DNA of 64,000 nt from Aquila chrysaetos chrysaetos (GCF_900496995.4 NC_044006.1:23706214-23770213); one strand, 5' to 3'; numbered from the stretch's first letter, positions 39,101 through 51,822 are shown. A program made the numbers and translations. Notes: generated by a model not told the origin, from the letters alone.

Positions 39101-42100
39101 ATGGAAACTGAATTTTGTGCATGTAAATCTTGTGCATGCAGCAGCTCAATTTCCAAACTATGCTGTGTTTAAAGCACTCTGTTGAGGGAATTTAATGGAA
39201 GTCTGCAAGTCAGACTCTCCTGAGCTTTATTTCCAATTCTTGTTGGTCCAAAGTTGAGTTTCTACTTGTCAAATTTGTAAATGAAAATATGTTCAGGGAT
39301 CTTACTCACAGGAATCTATTAATGTCTATGAAATGATTTGCAAAATGTTAAGCTGTATTACCAAAAAAATTAAATACAGAGTTTTGTTAAACAAAACAGG
39401 AACATTTAGACTAAGACCTAAATAAATGTGAAAATTAGTCCATTAGGTGTTTAAAAAGCAGGTCATTACTTGATTCTTCCTGGACAAATTTTTTGATTGT
39501 CCACAGCTACAGAGAAAAACAGCCTTAGTATTTTTATGCTACTAGTTGTATCAGAATTATGAACGTCAAAACCTATGTTATGAGATGAATTTTATGTTTA
39601 TCTTTGTTTACAGTGCCAATAAAGAATCTGTTGTAGGTTCATAATTAGGACTCTAACTTGTTGAGTCATTTTAATGTCATATTCTGCCGGGATTTTGTGT
39701 GTGAGCCACTGAAGAGCTGCTGGTACATTTACACCAAGATACTGTTAATGTTATTCTGTACCCCCCTCTTTTTTTTTTTTTTTTTTTTTTTTTTATCTCC
39801 CACCCCAGGCCTCTGTATTCACATTTTCCAGGTATTTGTACTATTTCCTTTCCAAATAGAAGACATGTATAATGTGATAGTTCATACTTGATGTAGGTGC
39901 CTGATAACCTTCGGATTTTCCTGAAGCTGCTCTTGCTGAATCATTCCTATAGAATTCTAATAATACATGCTAATATAAGGTACAAGTCATATTATTCATC
40001 ATTTGAGGGAGTCAGATTCTAAATATAATAACAATACTTACTGAGAGTCCTTTGGATGATGTTTTCCTTCAGAATTCCTGGAAATTGTTTGCATTCGTGT
40101 TTGTGTTGTATAGTTAAGTTGGAGTGGGGAAAAAAAAGCCTTAAATCTGTCATAAGCCTGAAAATACTGGTATCTTGTGGTCAGGTGGGAAGGTACTTGT
40201 TTTCAAGTCCCTCATTCCGAAAGACAAAACCCCAGAAAGAATGTTACAAACCTGGAGATACTCCATTGCTATGTAATTTAGCCATGTGCACTTTGATTGA
40301 AGCATCTATATTCACCTCTTATCTGTAAACAAAATTTGAAATATACAACCTCAAAAGAAAAAATAGTATATTTTGCATAGTCATGCAGCTTATCAATTAA
40401 AAACATCTCTCAAATGTTTTCTAGTGGTCAGTGTACTTGGGAGGTACTATAATTGTGTACAGTCAGGCTGGAAAGAAAATAACTTCAACTATACACACCA
40501 CAAAGATGCAGACATATGGACACATGCAGATATGTGCCAAAGATCAAGAATATATACCTTGACATTTCAAAATACATGCATTCTTTCTTAATAATAGAAG
40601 GCGCTCTACTTCTAGAGTAGCTCATGAATGTGGAGATACACAGGACTACAAAACTATAAGCCTGTTCTCACCCTCTCTGCCTTTCCCTCAATTTCTTTCA
40701 CCTTCTAAGTCATTGATGTCAGAAATAAGCTTTTAGGCATTTTTGAGGGTGTTTTTGATACATGTATAGCCTTCTCTACATAATTTGCCCCAGCAGCCTG
40801 CCATGCTGAGCAAGGAGAATCAAAGTGTGCAATCTCTTTTCATTCCCTACTCAATCACAGTGCATTCTGTGTTGGGGGCATGCATTAGGTTCTGTTGAAA
40901 TATTAGCAGTTCACCACTGAGCATCCCTCCGAGGATTTCCTTGTCGTTTTTGTGTGTCCCCCGCCCAGTTTGGAAAAAGAACCCCCGATAGGAATCAGTC
41001 CTTTTGGAGGAAAAACTTCTTTGAATAAGGCAAGGTCTACAGTGTTTCCTCTTTTTTCCCCACTCCCAATCACTTTTTCACTTGTGTATCAGTAAATTAA
41101 AAGCAGTCCTTTCTAAAGACTCCTTTGCTTCCCACAACTCACAGTTGTGCAGACTTTCTTAGCCCTTAAAAAAAGGGGCGTGGGGGCAGGGGCACAGATC
41201 TCACTCAGTACAAGGTGCTTCAGCCGAGAAGAGAGTGTTCATTTCTTTTTGGAGGCATTGTTGTACCATGCTTGATACAGGCTGTGTTCATAGCCTGTAG
41301 GCGCCACTGTAATACAGATAAAGCTTTAGAATAGCAGCCTGAACATAAGCCTAGCAACAGTACAGGCACATCCCATTATTGTGTTTTAATAAGAAAGATA
41401 TTGTGGGGCTTATTGAGTTATCCAGTAAAATCCAATAATGACTGAAAGTGGCAAGTTAACCTCTCTGTATCCAGCAGCTGTTTGCAAAGAAATAATCTGA
41501 TCACCTTTGTATTTAGCTTTCTATCCCAACTTTTTGTCATTCTTTTTACACAGTTCAGTCTGTCTTCATAAAAATAAATTGTCTTTCCAGAATGTCTGAT
41601 TTATGATTTGCTCCCAGTGCGGGAGTTTATCTCATTCTTAAATAGATTTTGAAGAGCAATCAACGCGATCAGTGTTGCAAAACTTGTTTTGCTGTCATCA
41701 TACAGCATAGATTGATGTAATGGAGAGGCATCCATATGTTCTCACTGAAGTAGTTTCAAATGCTTGCTGGGGATTTGTGTGTTCATAGAATAGTACTGGC
41801 AGCTAGGAGCGGAGCTTGTCAGAGAGCTAATGCTAGACTATGGCCAAATACATCTTTGAGTTGTCTGTCAGCCTGCAGAATGTATTAGTGGTTATGGGAG
41901 ACCTGCCTTTTTATCTAGTATGCAGTGCTGTTCTTCTCTTTGTTCTTCTGATCTTCATGGGAAAAAGCTAAGCTAGACTCCCTCCACACACTTGATAGTA
42001 TTCAAATGATAGTATTATCAACAAGTAGACTTTGACATCAGGATTTCCTTAGATCTTTTTCAGCTACAAGGCAAACCAGCTGATGACTCCTTTTCCATAA

Positions 42101-45100
42101 AGAATAGAGAAAAAATCATGATGTGCCTTCATAACTATACCTTTTATAACTAGCTTTTCATACCATGTTCTGGGTGACAGTTTGCATCGCTTCTTTGAAA
42201 ACAATTCTACCAATTGGGTTTGTCCAGCTGATATTTAAAAAAGACTCCTCTCTGAAATAAAGTATAGAAAATGGATTGGCTTGATTTAACATCAAAGAAT
42301 GAATGTGGTGAGTTTATAAAAAGTATTCGGGTCATAGTCTAGTTCGGAGCCTTAGCACAAGAAGAGTAAGAACAGTGGTGGTTTCATTTCAGCTTCTATT
42401 ATTAAATTTTATCATTAATTTTATTATGAAGTATGTTAACTCTTCTATGTTACATGTATAATACAGTTAGCTGAAATCTTAATTTCCAATCTGTTCTTTC
42501 TTTTCATAGATAGGCTTGAAAGACAACTTTGGTTTTTAAAAACCTGTTCTGGTTCTTAATTTTGTGCCTTTTCAAGTAGATTTAAGTAAAATAAAGACTT
42601 GGTTTAAAGGCACTAGCCTGATGTGCTTTTAAAGAGATTCTTTTTTTCCTCTCCAGTTATTGGAATGTGGTGGCAACCTCTTTGATGCAATCTCTATCGC
42701 AGTGAAGGCAGCTCTCTTTAACACAAGGTAAAGCACAGATCTCATTTCATGTGAGTGAAAGTGGTACGGGAAGCGGAAGAGAAGTACTCTCTGGGAGCTA
42801 AGCATTTTTAATGCTTCATTATTTAAACAAGAAATACCCAAGGCAACTTGCATTCAGATACAAGGCAGTCCATTTGCATGCAGGCAACATGAACTAATGA
42901 TTTTAATGACTAATAATTAAGTATCATATTGCATTATATGCACAATCAGGCTTACTATATAACTTTTGTTCTGTAGCGAGATCCAGAAAAAATTGTCTTG
43001 ACCATATGGTTTTGTTGCAAGTAGTTGGAGGCCTTTGTGTTGATGCCTTGTGGGTTTAAAGTAAGAAGTATTTACTGATATGTGATTCTTCTGAATAAGA
43101 AGCCCTCTGTCAATGTGACTACTGATTTGTAACTAGCCCTGATTTGCTACTGCTGATGTTCTTTCCCATTAACTGTTAGTCTAGAGGCTTTTTTAAAACT
43201 AAGAGGAAAAATGGTGGGGAGAGATTGTGGGGAGGGGGAAATGATATGTCTTTAAAAGAACTTTGCCCCATGTGTTTTAATTCAAAGAGTGGAAGAACAG
43301 AATCTAGTAGAATGAATGATGCAAGTGCTCTGTGTGTGTTTTAATGTTAACATTCAATATTTTTTCTAATGTTTTTATCTTCTTTATCTATAGGTGAAAG
43401 GGAATACAGAGTTTTGTAGCACCTTTTAGAAAGAAAGTAGTGAATGGCTTTGCTAAAAAACTTATGTAGTAAAAGTAGCTGGAAGAGGTGCAAAAGTTAG
43501 ACTCTTACAAGCATAAATGTTTTAAAAGTGGATCTCAAATTGTTCCTCGGCTGTAGATTAGAGATCTGCTAAAGTCACTGGTATAGTTCTGGCTTATTCA
43601 TCAGGGAATCAGCGCACAGTACTAGAGCTGGAAAAGTATGTGCAAGAAGAGGAGGAAAAAATGCTTTTGAAGACAGGTGGTATATCAGGTTATAAACAAT
43701 TTAAAAGGGTATAAGGGGAGAATCCATCTCAGACTACAGCTTGTATATATTGCTGAGAAATTTCCCATGTTAATCAAGTTCTCAACAGTAACTTTTAACA
43801 GTAGATTGTTTTTGTAGCATTAAGAAATACTGTCACAAACATAATGGCTCACAAAAGAGTTGACAGTACACTGAAGGGAAGAAATGTCTATGTCTCTGTG
43901 TGTGAGCTGCCAGGATGCAAAAGTCGTATAGTTAAGAGTTGCTCCCATGAGAGTTGTTTTACAGGTCCAAGGCACGTACTTTATTTACAAGATAACTGTC
44001 TTTTTTTCTTATTTCAACCAGAATCCTAGTTCTGAATAAAGAGGGCAGATCATACAAAAAGTAATTTAAATAAATAAATAAATACAAGAAAATATGTTAC
44101 TTTGGGCAACATGGAGGGTGTAATTGTTTTAATGATTCTGCTTTATTTTTATTCTTCTGACAACTGTATCCTTCATATAATCTTTAATCTGTGGGCAAGT
44201 ATCCACAGTCTTGTGGAAGTCGGATATCAAATGAAAATGTGGTACAGTATGCTATAACGCAGAGCCTGTTGATTTCTTACCTGTGAAAACCCTGTTATTG
44301 ATTTGAGCAGGGAATATTAGTATGTCTAATCTCATATGAGCTCAGAAAGTCAAGAGGTGAAATTCAAAGTGAAAACCTGTTGTCCTCATTCACTATTCCT
44401 CTCCCTTTCCCTTGGTATCTACTAAGTTTTCCTTGGATTGACACAAGGTTGTTTAGAGTAGCTGCCCACTCTCCATAAAATATTATTGTCCAAGCAAGAC
44501 AAGACGTCAGTCTGAAGATCACTTCAGATTAAGTGTTCTGAACTTCTCGTGACATGTGTGTCCCTCTGAGTCTTACTTGCCTTTCATAATCTGTTTACAA
44601 CCAGGTTTCTGTTTTAAGTGTTTTCAGATCTTTGTCAGCCTTGACTGCAGCCTTGGAACGAAGAGTAGGGAGCTCAAGCTGCTGTTTTTTCTTTGAAGCT
44701 ACAAATTTTTAGATATTCAGATAGGCATTTGAAAACGTCAACTTCATCCTTAAAATCTTGCTCTAACCATTTTTATAATATGGACACATTTTTCTTTAGG
44801 GCTAAGTAAATCCAAAATTGAAACTTAAGGAATTTTGCATAAGAATTATGGGATTTAAGTCCTTTGTATGTCTGGCTTGACTCATTGTATCCCCTTCAGG
44901 CATGGAACAATGACAATATGACTGTTTTAGGGGGAACATTTACTTCTCAGAGTTTTGTATTGTTCATTGTGTTCTAAAAATTATATCGTGTGCAAAATAT
45001 AGCAGATATCAAACTTTCTTCTCAACTGTGTCTCCAGGGTGCTTAAGGCTCAATTTATCCATGATGGAAGTAGATATTGCAAAATGTGCAAGTAGCTACT

Positions 45101-48100
45101 GTGTCAGGACTTAGCATTAAAGTTGATCCTGTGGAATGTGCCTACTTGCAACCAGGGCAACGAACTAGGCAAGTTACAAAAGCTATAGAGTTTATAATAC
45201 AGTAGCCTTGCACATGTGGTGTTTTTTGTGCTGGGCAGCATGGTAGAGGCAGAACTGATGCCTGCTTGCAAGGGTAGAACTGGTTTTGCAGTTGTGAAAT
45301 CTGGGTCTGCAGCATACAGAAAAGAGAGAGCATTGTTATGTGACTAAGTCCTGCTGTACAGATCCCTGCTGTGATTAGTTGCAGGAATCAAAACAGAAAA
45401 ATAAAAGTTGCCAAATATACATGTACAGCTAGTTCTTAAGATAAATCTTCACAAGCTGGGAGAGGAAATCTCCAGTTTTCTGGAAGTGCTTCGTGCTACA
45501 CTCTCTTTCCCTAGTTTTTGTGCATATATACCTTCTTTTTATGCAACTGTGATGGTTGTATCTGATCAACTGTCTTTTTGCCTCTGCAGTAGTTTTAATT
45601 TGTACCTCTGTCATCTGTGCTTTGCCAAAACAGCTCCTTGCAGGCATTTTTCAGGTATTCATTCTGGCAACTTCTTCTTGCAGACCAAACATTGCTCTGG
45701 TTTCTCAGCTGGTTTAGGATGGAGTTAAAAATTGCTTAAACTCACAGATTTTCTTGAAATTTTCCTTCTTTTTTTAAACACTGCTCTGGCATGTACACTT
45801 CTTGTCTAGGCTATTGTCCAGTGTTGTCCATTGTCCTTTGTAGCTTCAAGGTCAGTCACCTCGTGCCTTTATTCCATCAATTTTTAATGGAGTATTTTTA
45901 ACTTGAAAATAGGATTTGATGCGTTTCCAATGAGTTGCAAAGCATTTTGAGTTCCATTTCAAGAAAAAGTACACATTGCAGTTGTTCTGCTTACTCAGAG
46001 TTTTAGTTTTAGTTTGGCTCAGGCCAGTGTTCTTGTAGGGAATTTGTTCTCACTGAAGCAGGGTTGGCTGTTGTGAAGTACTCACCTCTAGGACTCTTAG
46101 CCACAAATAACTAAAACACTCTTCCAGGAAACAACAAAAATCACTTTGTGTTGATGGGGGAAATGTTCACTAAATTAGTCCCTATCTGCTTCTGTTTTAA
46201 AAGAGATATGGTACAGAATGCGTAAAAGAATGTAACCCGCAGAGTCTAGTTATAACACACAACGCTACTGTAAAAGTACTAATATAAAAACAGATTGAGG
46301 TTACATTCCACATGGTTACTGAAGTTAGCTTTGTAGGGACGTCTTGAAATATTTTATGTTTTCAAATGCAAATGTGTGAAAGAGAGAGTACTGTGGTTGA
46401 GTTGTGTGTAGGTTTTACTGGCCAGTAAAGCACAGTCTCTCAGTCAGTACTCCATCCTAGTGGGCACCTCAATAAATGAGGGTATATAAGATGCTGACGT
46501 TCTTGCTGGCTTGAGATACCATCTTCTACTAAATTGTTTTAAATTACTTTATTCATTATGCTAAGAAAACTGCACTAAATCATCCTGTAAAACTCCCATT
46601 AAATGGCTAGCACAGATACAGTATACATACTTGTGATACTTCTTACAGTATAAGGAGCCTGTCTAGCTCATTTGTGAAAGAGCTCGTCACTCACAATCGA
46701 GAAGAAAGCATTTCTTGGATTTCTGCCTGGGTTTTTTTTATCCCTGGTCATTGCTTTTGTACATCTGTCCTTAGAACGGCAGAGTCTTCTGGCTTCTTAA
46801 AGAATGAGAATATCTTGCCAATCTTCCCATCTTGCTAAAGAGAAAGGATTTTACTAATGTCATCTTTTCCCTTTACCCCAAGGCTCCTTAGTTAGTGTCA
46901 GTCTTTCCTGAGCAGCCTTACTACTTGTATTTGCTAGTGAAGTTGCAGCTTCGCCAAGCTATGCAATTGCTGTAATTCTGACAACTTTACTGTTGTCTGC
47001 AAGGTTGGGAACCACAGTACAAAAGGTTTCAGTCTTGGTAATTTCTCTCCTGTACATCCAGGCAGATGTACAAAGAATTGCTCAGAACTGATTCATGCAA
47101 ATGCCAAAAGAATCTCTCCCCATATATTAGTGTAGAAAGCAGTTCAAATTCAAACGGTTTAAATGATTTAAATATGATTATCTTATCCTAAATATCTTCC
47201 CTCTTACAATGTTTTCTTCCTAGTGTCAGTGAGTGAGTTGTTAATACAGTTGATAACATTCTGGATTTTTTTCTAAACATTTAGCCTCATTTAGAGGAAA
47301 GGGCACTTCCTGGAGTTGCGGCTGTATGACAGCTGTATTTGTTATCTGTTCTGGCAATGATTTTGCACATTTTGTTTCCACAGAATACCCAAAGTGCGTA
47401 TTCTGGAGGATGAAGAAGGCTCTAAAGAGATTGAGCTGTCTGATGACCCTTATGATTGTATTCGACTTAATGTGGATGATGTGCCCTGCATCGTCACACT
47501 AAGCAAAGTAAGCCTGACAAATTTCTGACCTTCTACCTAGAGACTTCAGTTTCTATTAACTTCACCTGCCGTTTATTTTCTCCCCTAGAGATAAAACTTG
47601 CGTTACAGAAATGGTCAGTGTCCACTATGTATATAGTTGCTCATCTTTGGCCTCCTAATTAAGAAGAACTTTTACTGAATAAGGTGGGGTTTTTTCCACC
47701 TCTGACTTGCAGGTTTCTACTTGATGCATTCTTAAAATGCATCTTCTTGCATGCAGAAGAGTTGTTTATTACTTTTTGTCTACTCCTTGCTCAACATCCA
47801 GAGCAGCAGATACTTCAGTATGTTAAAACAAATGGTCATTGTTGTGAGGCGCAAAGGTTGTGTGATCTGCCTGGAGTTACACAATTAGTATTTGTTTCTG
47901 GGAACAGAACTCCGTTTTCATGCGTGCAATACTGTCCTTTCAAACAGGTTTTTGTTTTCCTTTTCCACATAGAGCACACAGCTAGCACAGTTGATTTGCT
48001 GGATGCTGCATTTTCCATTGCAAGAGTTAGTGATTTATTTAGTTACCTGCAAGTTTGCCTGACATTTCTTTTAAGCAAGTTGCATAAATAGTAGAAAGGC

Positions 48101-51100
48101 CATCACTGAAGTGGGGGCTCACCTGAGTCTTAGGATGTGTAATTTTCACACAGAGGGGGAAGAAGGTCCATGCTTGGGAGTTGCGGGGAAAGGGGAATAT
48201 GGAGTTTCATATAGATGAAAGGACAGTCAGAGAGGAAAACCCTATGAAATAGTCACATGATTATCTCATGTCTCTTATGTATGTACACACAATCTGGGGT
48301 CAGAGGCTGTTGAAATACTGTGCTGTCAGGTCAGTCTCTGACCACTACTAAAGGCCACACGATACTAGGATGGGAGGCTGTAGGTAACTAACAGAGCTAC
48401 TGCTCAGTTTAACTTCTTAATGAAGAGCTTAGACAACTGCAAAATAATATGTCATTTTGTCACTAACTTACAGATTGGATATAGGCATGTGGTGGATGCT
48501 ACCCTTCAGGAAGAAGCCTGTTCTTTGGCCAGCCTGCTTATTTCTGTGACCAGTAAAGGTGCCCTCACTTCAATGAAGAAAATGGGGAAGGGTAGCCTGG
48601 ATCCTGAGAGTATTTTTGAAATGATGGAGGTAAGGAGTTTTGAGCAGTTACTGTCTTGGATGATACTGGATGAGCTGGAACTTGGGTATATGAAAAGCTG
48701 CAGTAAGGACTTCGAGACCAGAGATCTTGGTGCTTTGATTAGGTGCACAAGAGACTTGCTGAAGGTTACAGACAGTTCCTTTGAAATGAATGGATGTTAC
48801 CTAAACTTTAGAAGCCTGAAATGTATGGTACTCACATTTGTTTCAGTCAAGCACTTCACAGCTGTAAGACTGTAAAGCTTAAGTTGATAAACTTTAAGAG
48901 TATTTTTAAAGAACATGTTCCCTCTCTCATTGTTTCCTTTAAAGACTGAAAGAGCAAAACTCTAACATGGTAAAGTCCCTATAGAAGTAGAGATGGTACT
49001 TTGAATTGCTAGTGCATGGTGTACTCTTCTAGCACAACTCATTTGGTTTGTGATAAGCTGACTGTTCTTATCTTACTGTTGTTTTTCTTCACTCCTTTAT
49101 TGGGTTTCTGATCTGTCCCTACTCCATGAAAATACTAGTATTTGGATGTTGTTCACATCCACATAAGAATTCCATTTTAAACCTTTCTTCAGGCTCTTCT
49201 TAAGTCTGTTCTCCAGTATAAATTCTCATGCCTGGGTTTGGCCTTCAGCATGAGAAAGAAATGGGTTTTGAACTGGAGTCAGAATGAAAATTAAATACTT
49301 CAAACTGGCTCTGTTTCCTAGAAATCCAGAACTAATTTCAGCATGGCTGTAGTGAGGAATGCAGATATTGGAGCCAAGTTTGAAAACAGTTGGTCTCAAC
49401 TGGAAATTACATGCTGAGTATATATGGCACTTCACTGTTTCATGACATCAATCCAGAGTGCTAATCTTGGTGGTACCAGTGGGCTTTTTATGTGCATTCA
49501 AAGATGTTACTTACCTCCCTTATCTGGGTAGAGAGGTGTTATCTCTAATCTAGCATCTTAAAGAAACCAAACTTCCCATGAGTATCTGATGTGTCTTCCT
49601 TGATGGATTTTGAGTCCAGTTCTAACTAAATGTCATAGAAGGTTGAGGTTTTGGGTCTAGGGCTGTCACAAAGAGATGGGTGCTTAAGTCAGGTACAGGT
49701 TCATGGTAGAAGCTGGCCTCCCTGCACATTATCTGCGCAAAGCTTTGACCGAAGCCTCTGTTTTGATAACCAATTTCGCTCTACATTGAGCCCTAAATAG
49801 GAAATGAACTTCTGCAGTTCCATTGTATAGCCTACCCCCAAAGACTGTGCTTGAGATTGTGTAATGATCATCTAAACACTAATCAGAGATGCGTATGGAA
49901 GGTAATAATGGAAAATCTTCAAACCATCCTACTCTTCTTAAGAGCTTTAGTGAACTTGTCCCTACTTGATGGTGCAAGGAGTTAAAAGCTTAAGCTCATC
50001 ACCCCAGGAGTTGTGCTGTCTCTCACTTGCTTTGGAAGAAGTCTTCCCTCCTGGGTGGTGAGCAGTTTGAAGGCGTGAGGGATAAAGCTGATTGGAAGAA
50101 ACCAAGATGTTGTCTGGGAGGTCAGAGATTATCTGTTTGGCCCTGCCTCAAACTCAGCTGCCTGACTAGGATACCAAGAAAAACAAAAAGGCCTGGGAAT
50201 GTCCAGTGGAAGAGCTGCATAGCCCTTGCTTGACACCTCCATTCCCTTATGATTTGGCTGCAGGTCAGAGAGTGTTCAGCTTTCCCTGCCTGGTAGAGAA
50301 CAGATGTTGTAGGACTTATCTCTTAGGAAGGCAGCTTTATGGGAAAGTTTTGGGAAGCTGCTAGCATTAGGCTTTTTTTTACTGAGTTTATGATCCAACC
50401 CGTAAGAGAGGCAAGCAGGAATAAGAACAGTGTTGTGTCAATACCAAAGCTCTGCACAGTTCCCCTTCACTTTGACCTGGTGTGAGTGATGTTGTCTTAC
50501 ATTTGAGGAGAATGCAAAAAGTATATCACCCCTCGGGACTCCGGACTGCAGCTGGGATCTTTGTCCCAGTGCAGAGCTGTAAAAATTCTTGTGTGTGCCC
50601 CCCTTTATTTACCGTCAGTCATAGTGTCTAGCATTGACAGCTACCCTCCTGCATCAAAGCTCTTCCCAGATTTCATTTGGTACTATGGGCCATGTTCTGT
50701 CACCTCGTTCTTTGATTAGAAATGTACCTTATTTTAAGGTTTGTGTGCCCACAATGTTGGCAACTGTCATCAACAGGTGAAAGAGAGCTTTGCGGTCAGC
50801 TGTATGGCAGGCATAGGCTTCATTGCATAGATCAGGACCTAGCAAACTCAGTTTAATATAATCTGTCTTTGGCTCTTTCGGGACAGGTAGGCTCTCTTCA
50901 CCTCTGAATGGAGTCAGTATTTCAGGTCATTTAGAGAAACCCTGGGAAAGGTCTAATAGGCACCACTGCTTTAAGATCTTTATTTCAGCATTGCCCAATG
51001 TTTCCCTGTCCTGCAGCTTCCACAGATACAATTGTGCATGTGAGAAGAGTAGAGGCTGGTATCGGAGCTAATCCTGGTGGTTTTCCACTGCTGGAGTTTA

Positions 51101-51822
51101 TTTCTGTAAAGAAAACCTTCTGTTAACTCCTTTAAGGTCCTTGGACAGTACAGAATTGCACATCGTAATGAAGGATCTGCACACAGACTGACTTGGTGAT
51201 GCAGCCAGTGTGCATTTTGGGCTTCTTTGGCCACATGACGGGGTGTTGAGCTGGTCTAAATTCAACCTGCTGATTCTGAGCACATTCAGAAGAGTTTACT
51301 GAACTTTGTATTAGTAGGCTGCTTTGCTGGTCAGGTATCTCGTGTCCTCTGGCAGCTAGCGTTGCTGCTTACTGCATGTGCTGGCTAATTTGAATGTGTG
51401 CTTGTGCCTGATGTGAATTTAATTTATATTCCTGGGTGATCCAGCGGTGCACAGATCCGGTATTAATGATCATGGAATGCTTCTCTAATGAATGGGAGCA
51501 CTGCCTTTATGTGTACATTTTTCCAAAACTTAATCAAATTAAAATGAAACTTCCACCACCATTATTTTTCTTAATTAAAAGCATATTTTTATTATACCAG
51601 CTGGTGTATATTAATCATTAAAGGGAAAATATTTGTCAAAAGGAAGTGTTCCATGAGAGTCGTCTTCCTGTTAATAAGCATATGTCTCAGATTTGTTTTG
51701 CTTTCTTTGCATTGCAGACGGGAAGAAGAGTAGGCAAGTCATTGCACATAGCCCTTCAGAAGATTTTGGATGAAGAAGAGAGCTTGGGGACCTCACGGCA
51801 GAAAGTTGGATTTCTAGGATGA
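26921..51822 (+). CDS. EXOSC7: EXOSC7 (Rrp42) RNA exosome subunit, complete
   Basis: EXOSC7 is a noncatalytic RNase PH-like subunit of the six-membered ring of the RNA exosome, the 3'-5' RNA decay and processing complex of nucleus and cytoplasm. In the human complex it pairs with EXOSC6. Exons splice as join(26921..26977, 28052..28153, 28853..28947, 38419..38584, 42657..42727, 47384..47507, 48474..48629, 51718..51822), which gives 291 codons and TGA. The human protein is also 291 residues. All introns are GT-AG and the phases agree. The N-terminus has [14 protein letters not shown] and [15 protein letters not shown]. An RNase PH-like domain follows (about residues 30-190), and the second domain contains [20 protein letters not shown] at about 207-226. 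The protein ends QKVGFLG. The start ATG is in good context (GGC before, G at +4). Neighbours ZDHHC3 and CLEC3B match vertebrate synteny. Confidence 0.98.
26978..28051 (+). other. EXOSC7 intron 1
   Basis: The intron runs from the CpG island into AT-rich sequence. A T-run near 27981-27997 precedes the acceptor region. No other feature is seen. Confidence 0.8.
28052..28153 (+). CDS. EXOSC7: EXOSC7 coding exon 2
   Basis: Thirty-four codons from [10 protein letters not shown] to SARVKL. The acceptor is cttag and the donor CTG|gtaggt. Both ends are phase 0. The VDGR segment is typical of the RNase PH-like exosome subunits. Confidence 0.96.
28251..28288. repeat. Interrupted (GT)n microsatellite
   Basis: Two blocks of eight GT units (28251-28266 and 28273-28288) are separated by AATAAC, inside EXOSC7 intron 2. 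It is a likely polymorphic microsatellite. Confidence 0.93.
28853..28947 (+). CDS. EXOSC7: EXOSC7 coding exon 3
   Basis: The 95 nt read [20 protein letters not shown] and then [11 protein letters not shown] plus two bases of a Cys codon. The acceptor is ttttcacag and the donor TG|gttagt, slightly weaker than the other donors. Confidence 0.95.
28948..34280 (+). other. EXOSC7 intron 3, part upstream of CR1
   Basis: AT-rich intronic sequence. A run of about 17 T lies near 34053-34069, shortly before the CR1 3' end. No exon or other transposon is recognised. Confidence 0.75.
34348..35745 (-). pseudogene. CR1 ORF2 reverse transcriptase domain, catalytically defective
   Basis: This is an open frame of 465 codons covering the reverse transcriptase and the C-terminal region of CR1 ORF2. 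Recognisable blocks are [77 protein letters not shown], and the tail block [14 protein letters not shown]. The first catalytic Asp in YLDFSKAFD is present. The catalytic pair expected as ADD after LSK reads SAGG here (codons at 35137-35142), so both metal-binding aspartates are replaced by Gly. The frame is also cut off from the endonuclease by a small deletion near 35760. Confidence 0.93.
35761..36000 (-). pseudogene. CR1 ORF2 linker fragment
   Basis: This is a frame with the CR1 motif [20 protein letters not shown], which lies between endonuclease and reverse transcriptase. It stops at 35761-35763. The continuation (GIHPRV) is found in a different frame, so there are frame breaks around 35755-35800. 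Confidence 0.88.
36253..37188 (-). pseudogene. CR1 ORF2 endonuclease domain, frameshifted
   Basis: The apurinic-like endonuclease is spread over three frames. At 36832-37188 are the N-terminal motifs YANARSM and [10 protein letters not shown], which carry the catalytic Asn and Glu. At 36686-36997 is [13 protein letters not shown] through GVCYRPPN, ending VLVGD. At 36253-36711 is the rest ([20 protein letters not shown] and [10 protein letters not shown]). The expected SDH catalytic His is Arg here (codon 36484-36486). At least two frame breaks separate the pieces. Confidence 0.9.
37432..37938 (-). pseudogene. CR1 ORF1 C-terminal fragment (esterase-like)
   Basis: This open frame of about 168 codons has [20 protein letters not shown] and [17 protein letters not shown], the SGNH/esterase-like block of CR1 ORF1. 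The expected block-II Gly-Asn/Thr-Asn position reads QAGSDEIAE, which departs from the usual GTND. The N-terminal part of ORF1 is absent because the element is truncated. The listed first codon is only the first GTG in frame and not a real start. Confidence 0.85.
37941..38418 (+). other. EXOSC7 intron 3, part downstream of CR1
   Basis: AT-rich intronic sequence with a run of 13 A at 37983-37995, just beyond the truncated CR1 5' end, running to the exon 4 acceptor. Confidence 0.8.
38419..38584 (+). CDS. EXOSC7: EXOSC7 coding exon 4
   Basis: The 166 nt complete the split Cys codon and continue [20 protein letters not shown] through [12 protein letters not shown]. The acceptor is ttatctag and the donor TTG|gtaagt. 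The exon lies about 9.5 kb downstream of exon 3, beyond the CR1 insertion. Confidence 0.96.
38585..42656 (+). other. EXOSC7 intron 4
   Basis: Intronic sequence with a run of 26 T at 39769-39794. Nothing else is recognised. Confidence 0.8.
39769..39794. repeat. Poly-T run of 26 bases
   Basis: Uninterrupted T homopolymer in EXOSC7 intron 4, preceded by CCCCCCTC. Confidence 0.93.
42657..42727 (+). CDS. EXOSC7: EXOSC7 coding exon 5
   Basis: The 71 nt read [23 protein letters not shown] plus two bases of an Arg codon. The acceptor is cctctccag and the donor AAG|gtaaag. The exon is too short to stand out as an open frame and is fixed by family match and phase. Confidence 0.96.
42728..47383 (+). 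other. EXOSC7 intron 5
   Basis: AT-rich intronic sequence with no recognised element. A short (AAAT)n stretch lies near 44066-44085. Confidence 0.75.
47384..47507 (+). CDS. EXOSC7: EXOSC7 coding exon 6
   Basis: The 124 nt read [20 protein letters not shown] through [11 protein letters not shown]. The acceptor is tttccacag and the donor AAA|gtaagc. The acidic loop with [17 protein letters not shown] is typical of EXOSC7. Confidence 0.96.
47508..51717 (+). other. EXOSC7 introns 6 and 7
   Basis: Introns around exon 7. Apart from the open frame extending past the exon 7 donor, I see nothing that looks coding, and no transposon. Confidence 0.75.
48474..48629 (+). CDS. EXOSC7: EXOSC7 coding exon 7
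   Basis: Fifty-two codons from [20 protein letters not shown] to [10 protein letters not shown]. The acceptor is cttacag and the donor GAG|gtaagg. The frame stays open for 81 more codons past the donor (see findings). Confidence 0.96.
51718..51822 (+). CDS. EXOSC7: EXOSC7 coding exon 8 with stop
   Basis: Thirty-four codons plus TGA, reading [20 protein letters not shown] and ending QKVGFLG. The acceptor is cattgcag. The 3' UTR follows directly. Confidence 0.96.
   Translation, partial: TGRRVGKSLHIALQKILDEEESLGTSRQKVGFLG

Noticed and set aside
47684..48091. A 135-codon open frame in EXOSC7 intron 6
   Set aside because: It has no family resemblance, and exons 6 and 7 join in phase without it.
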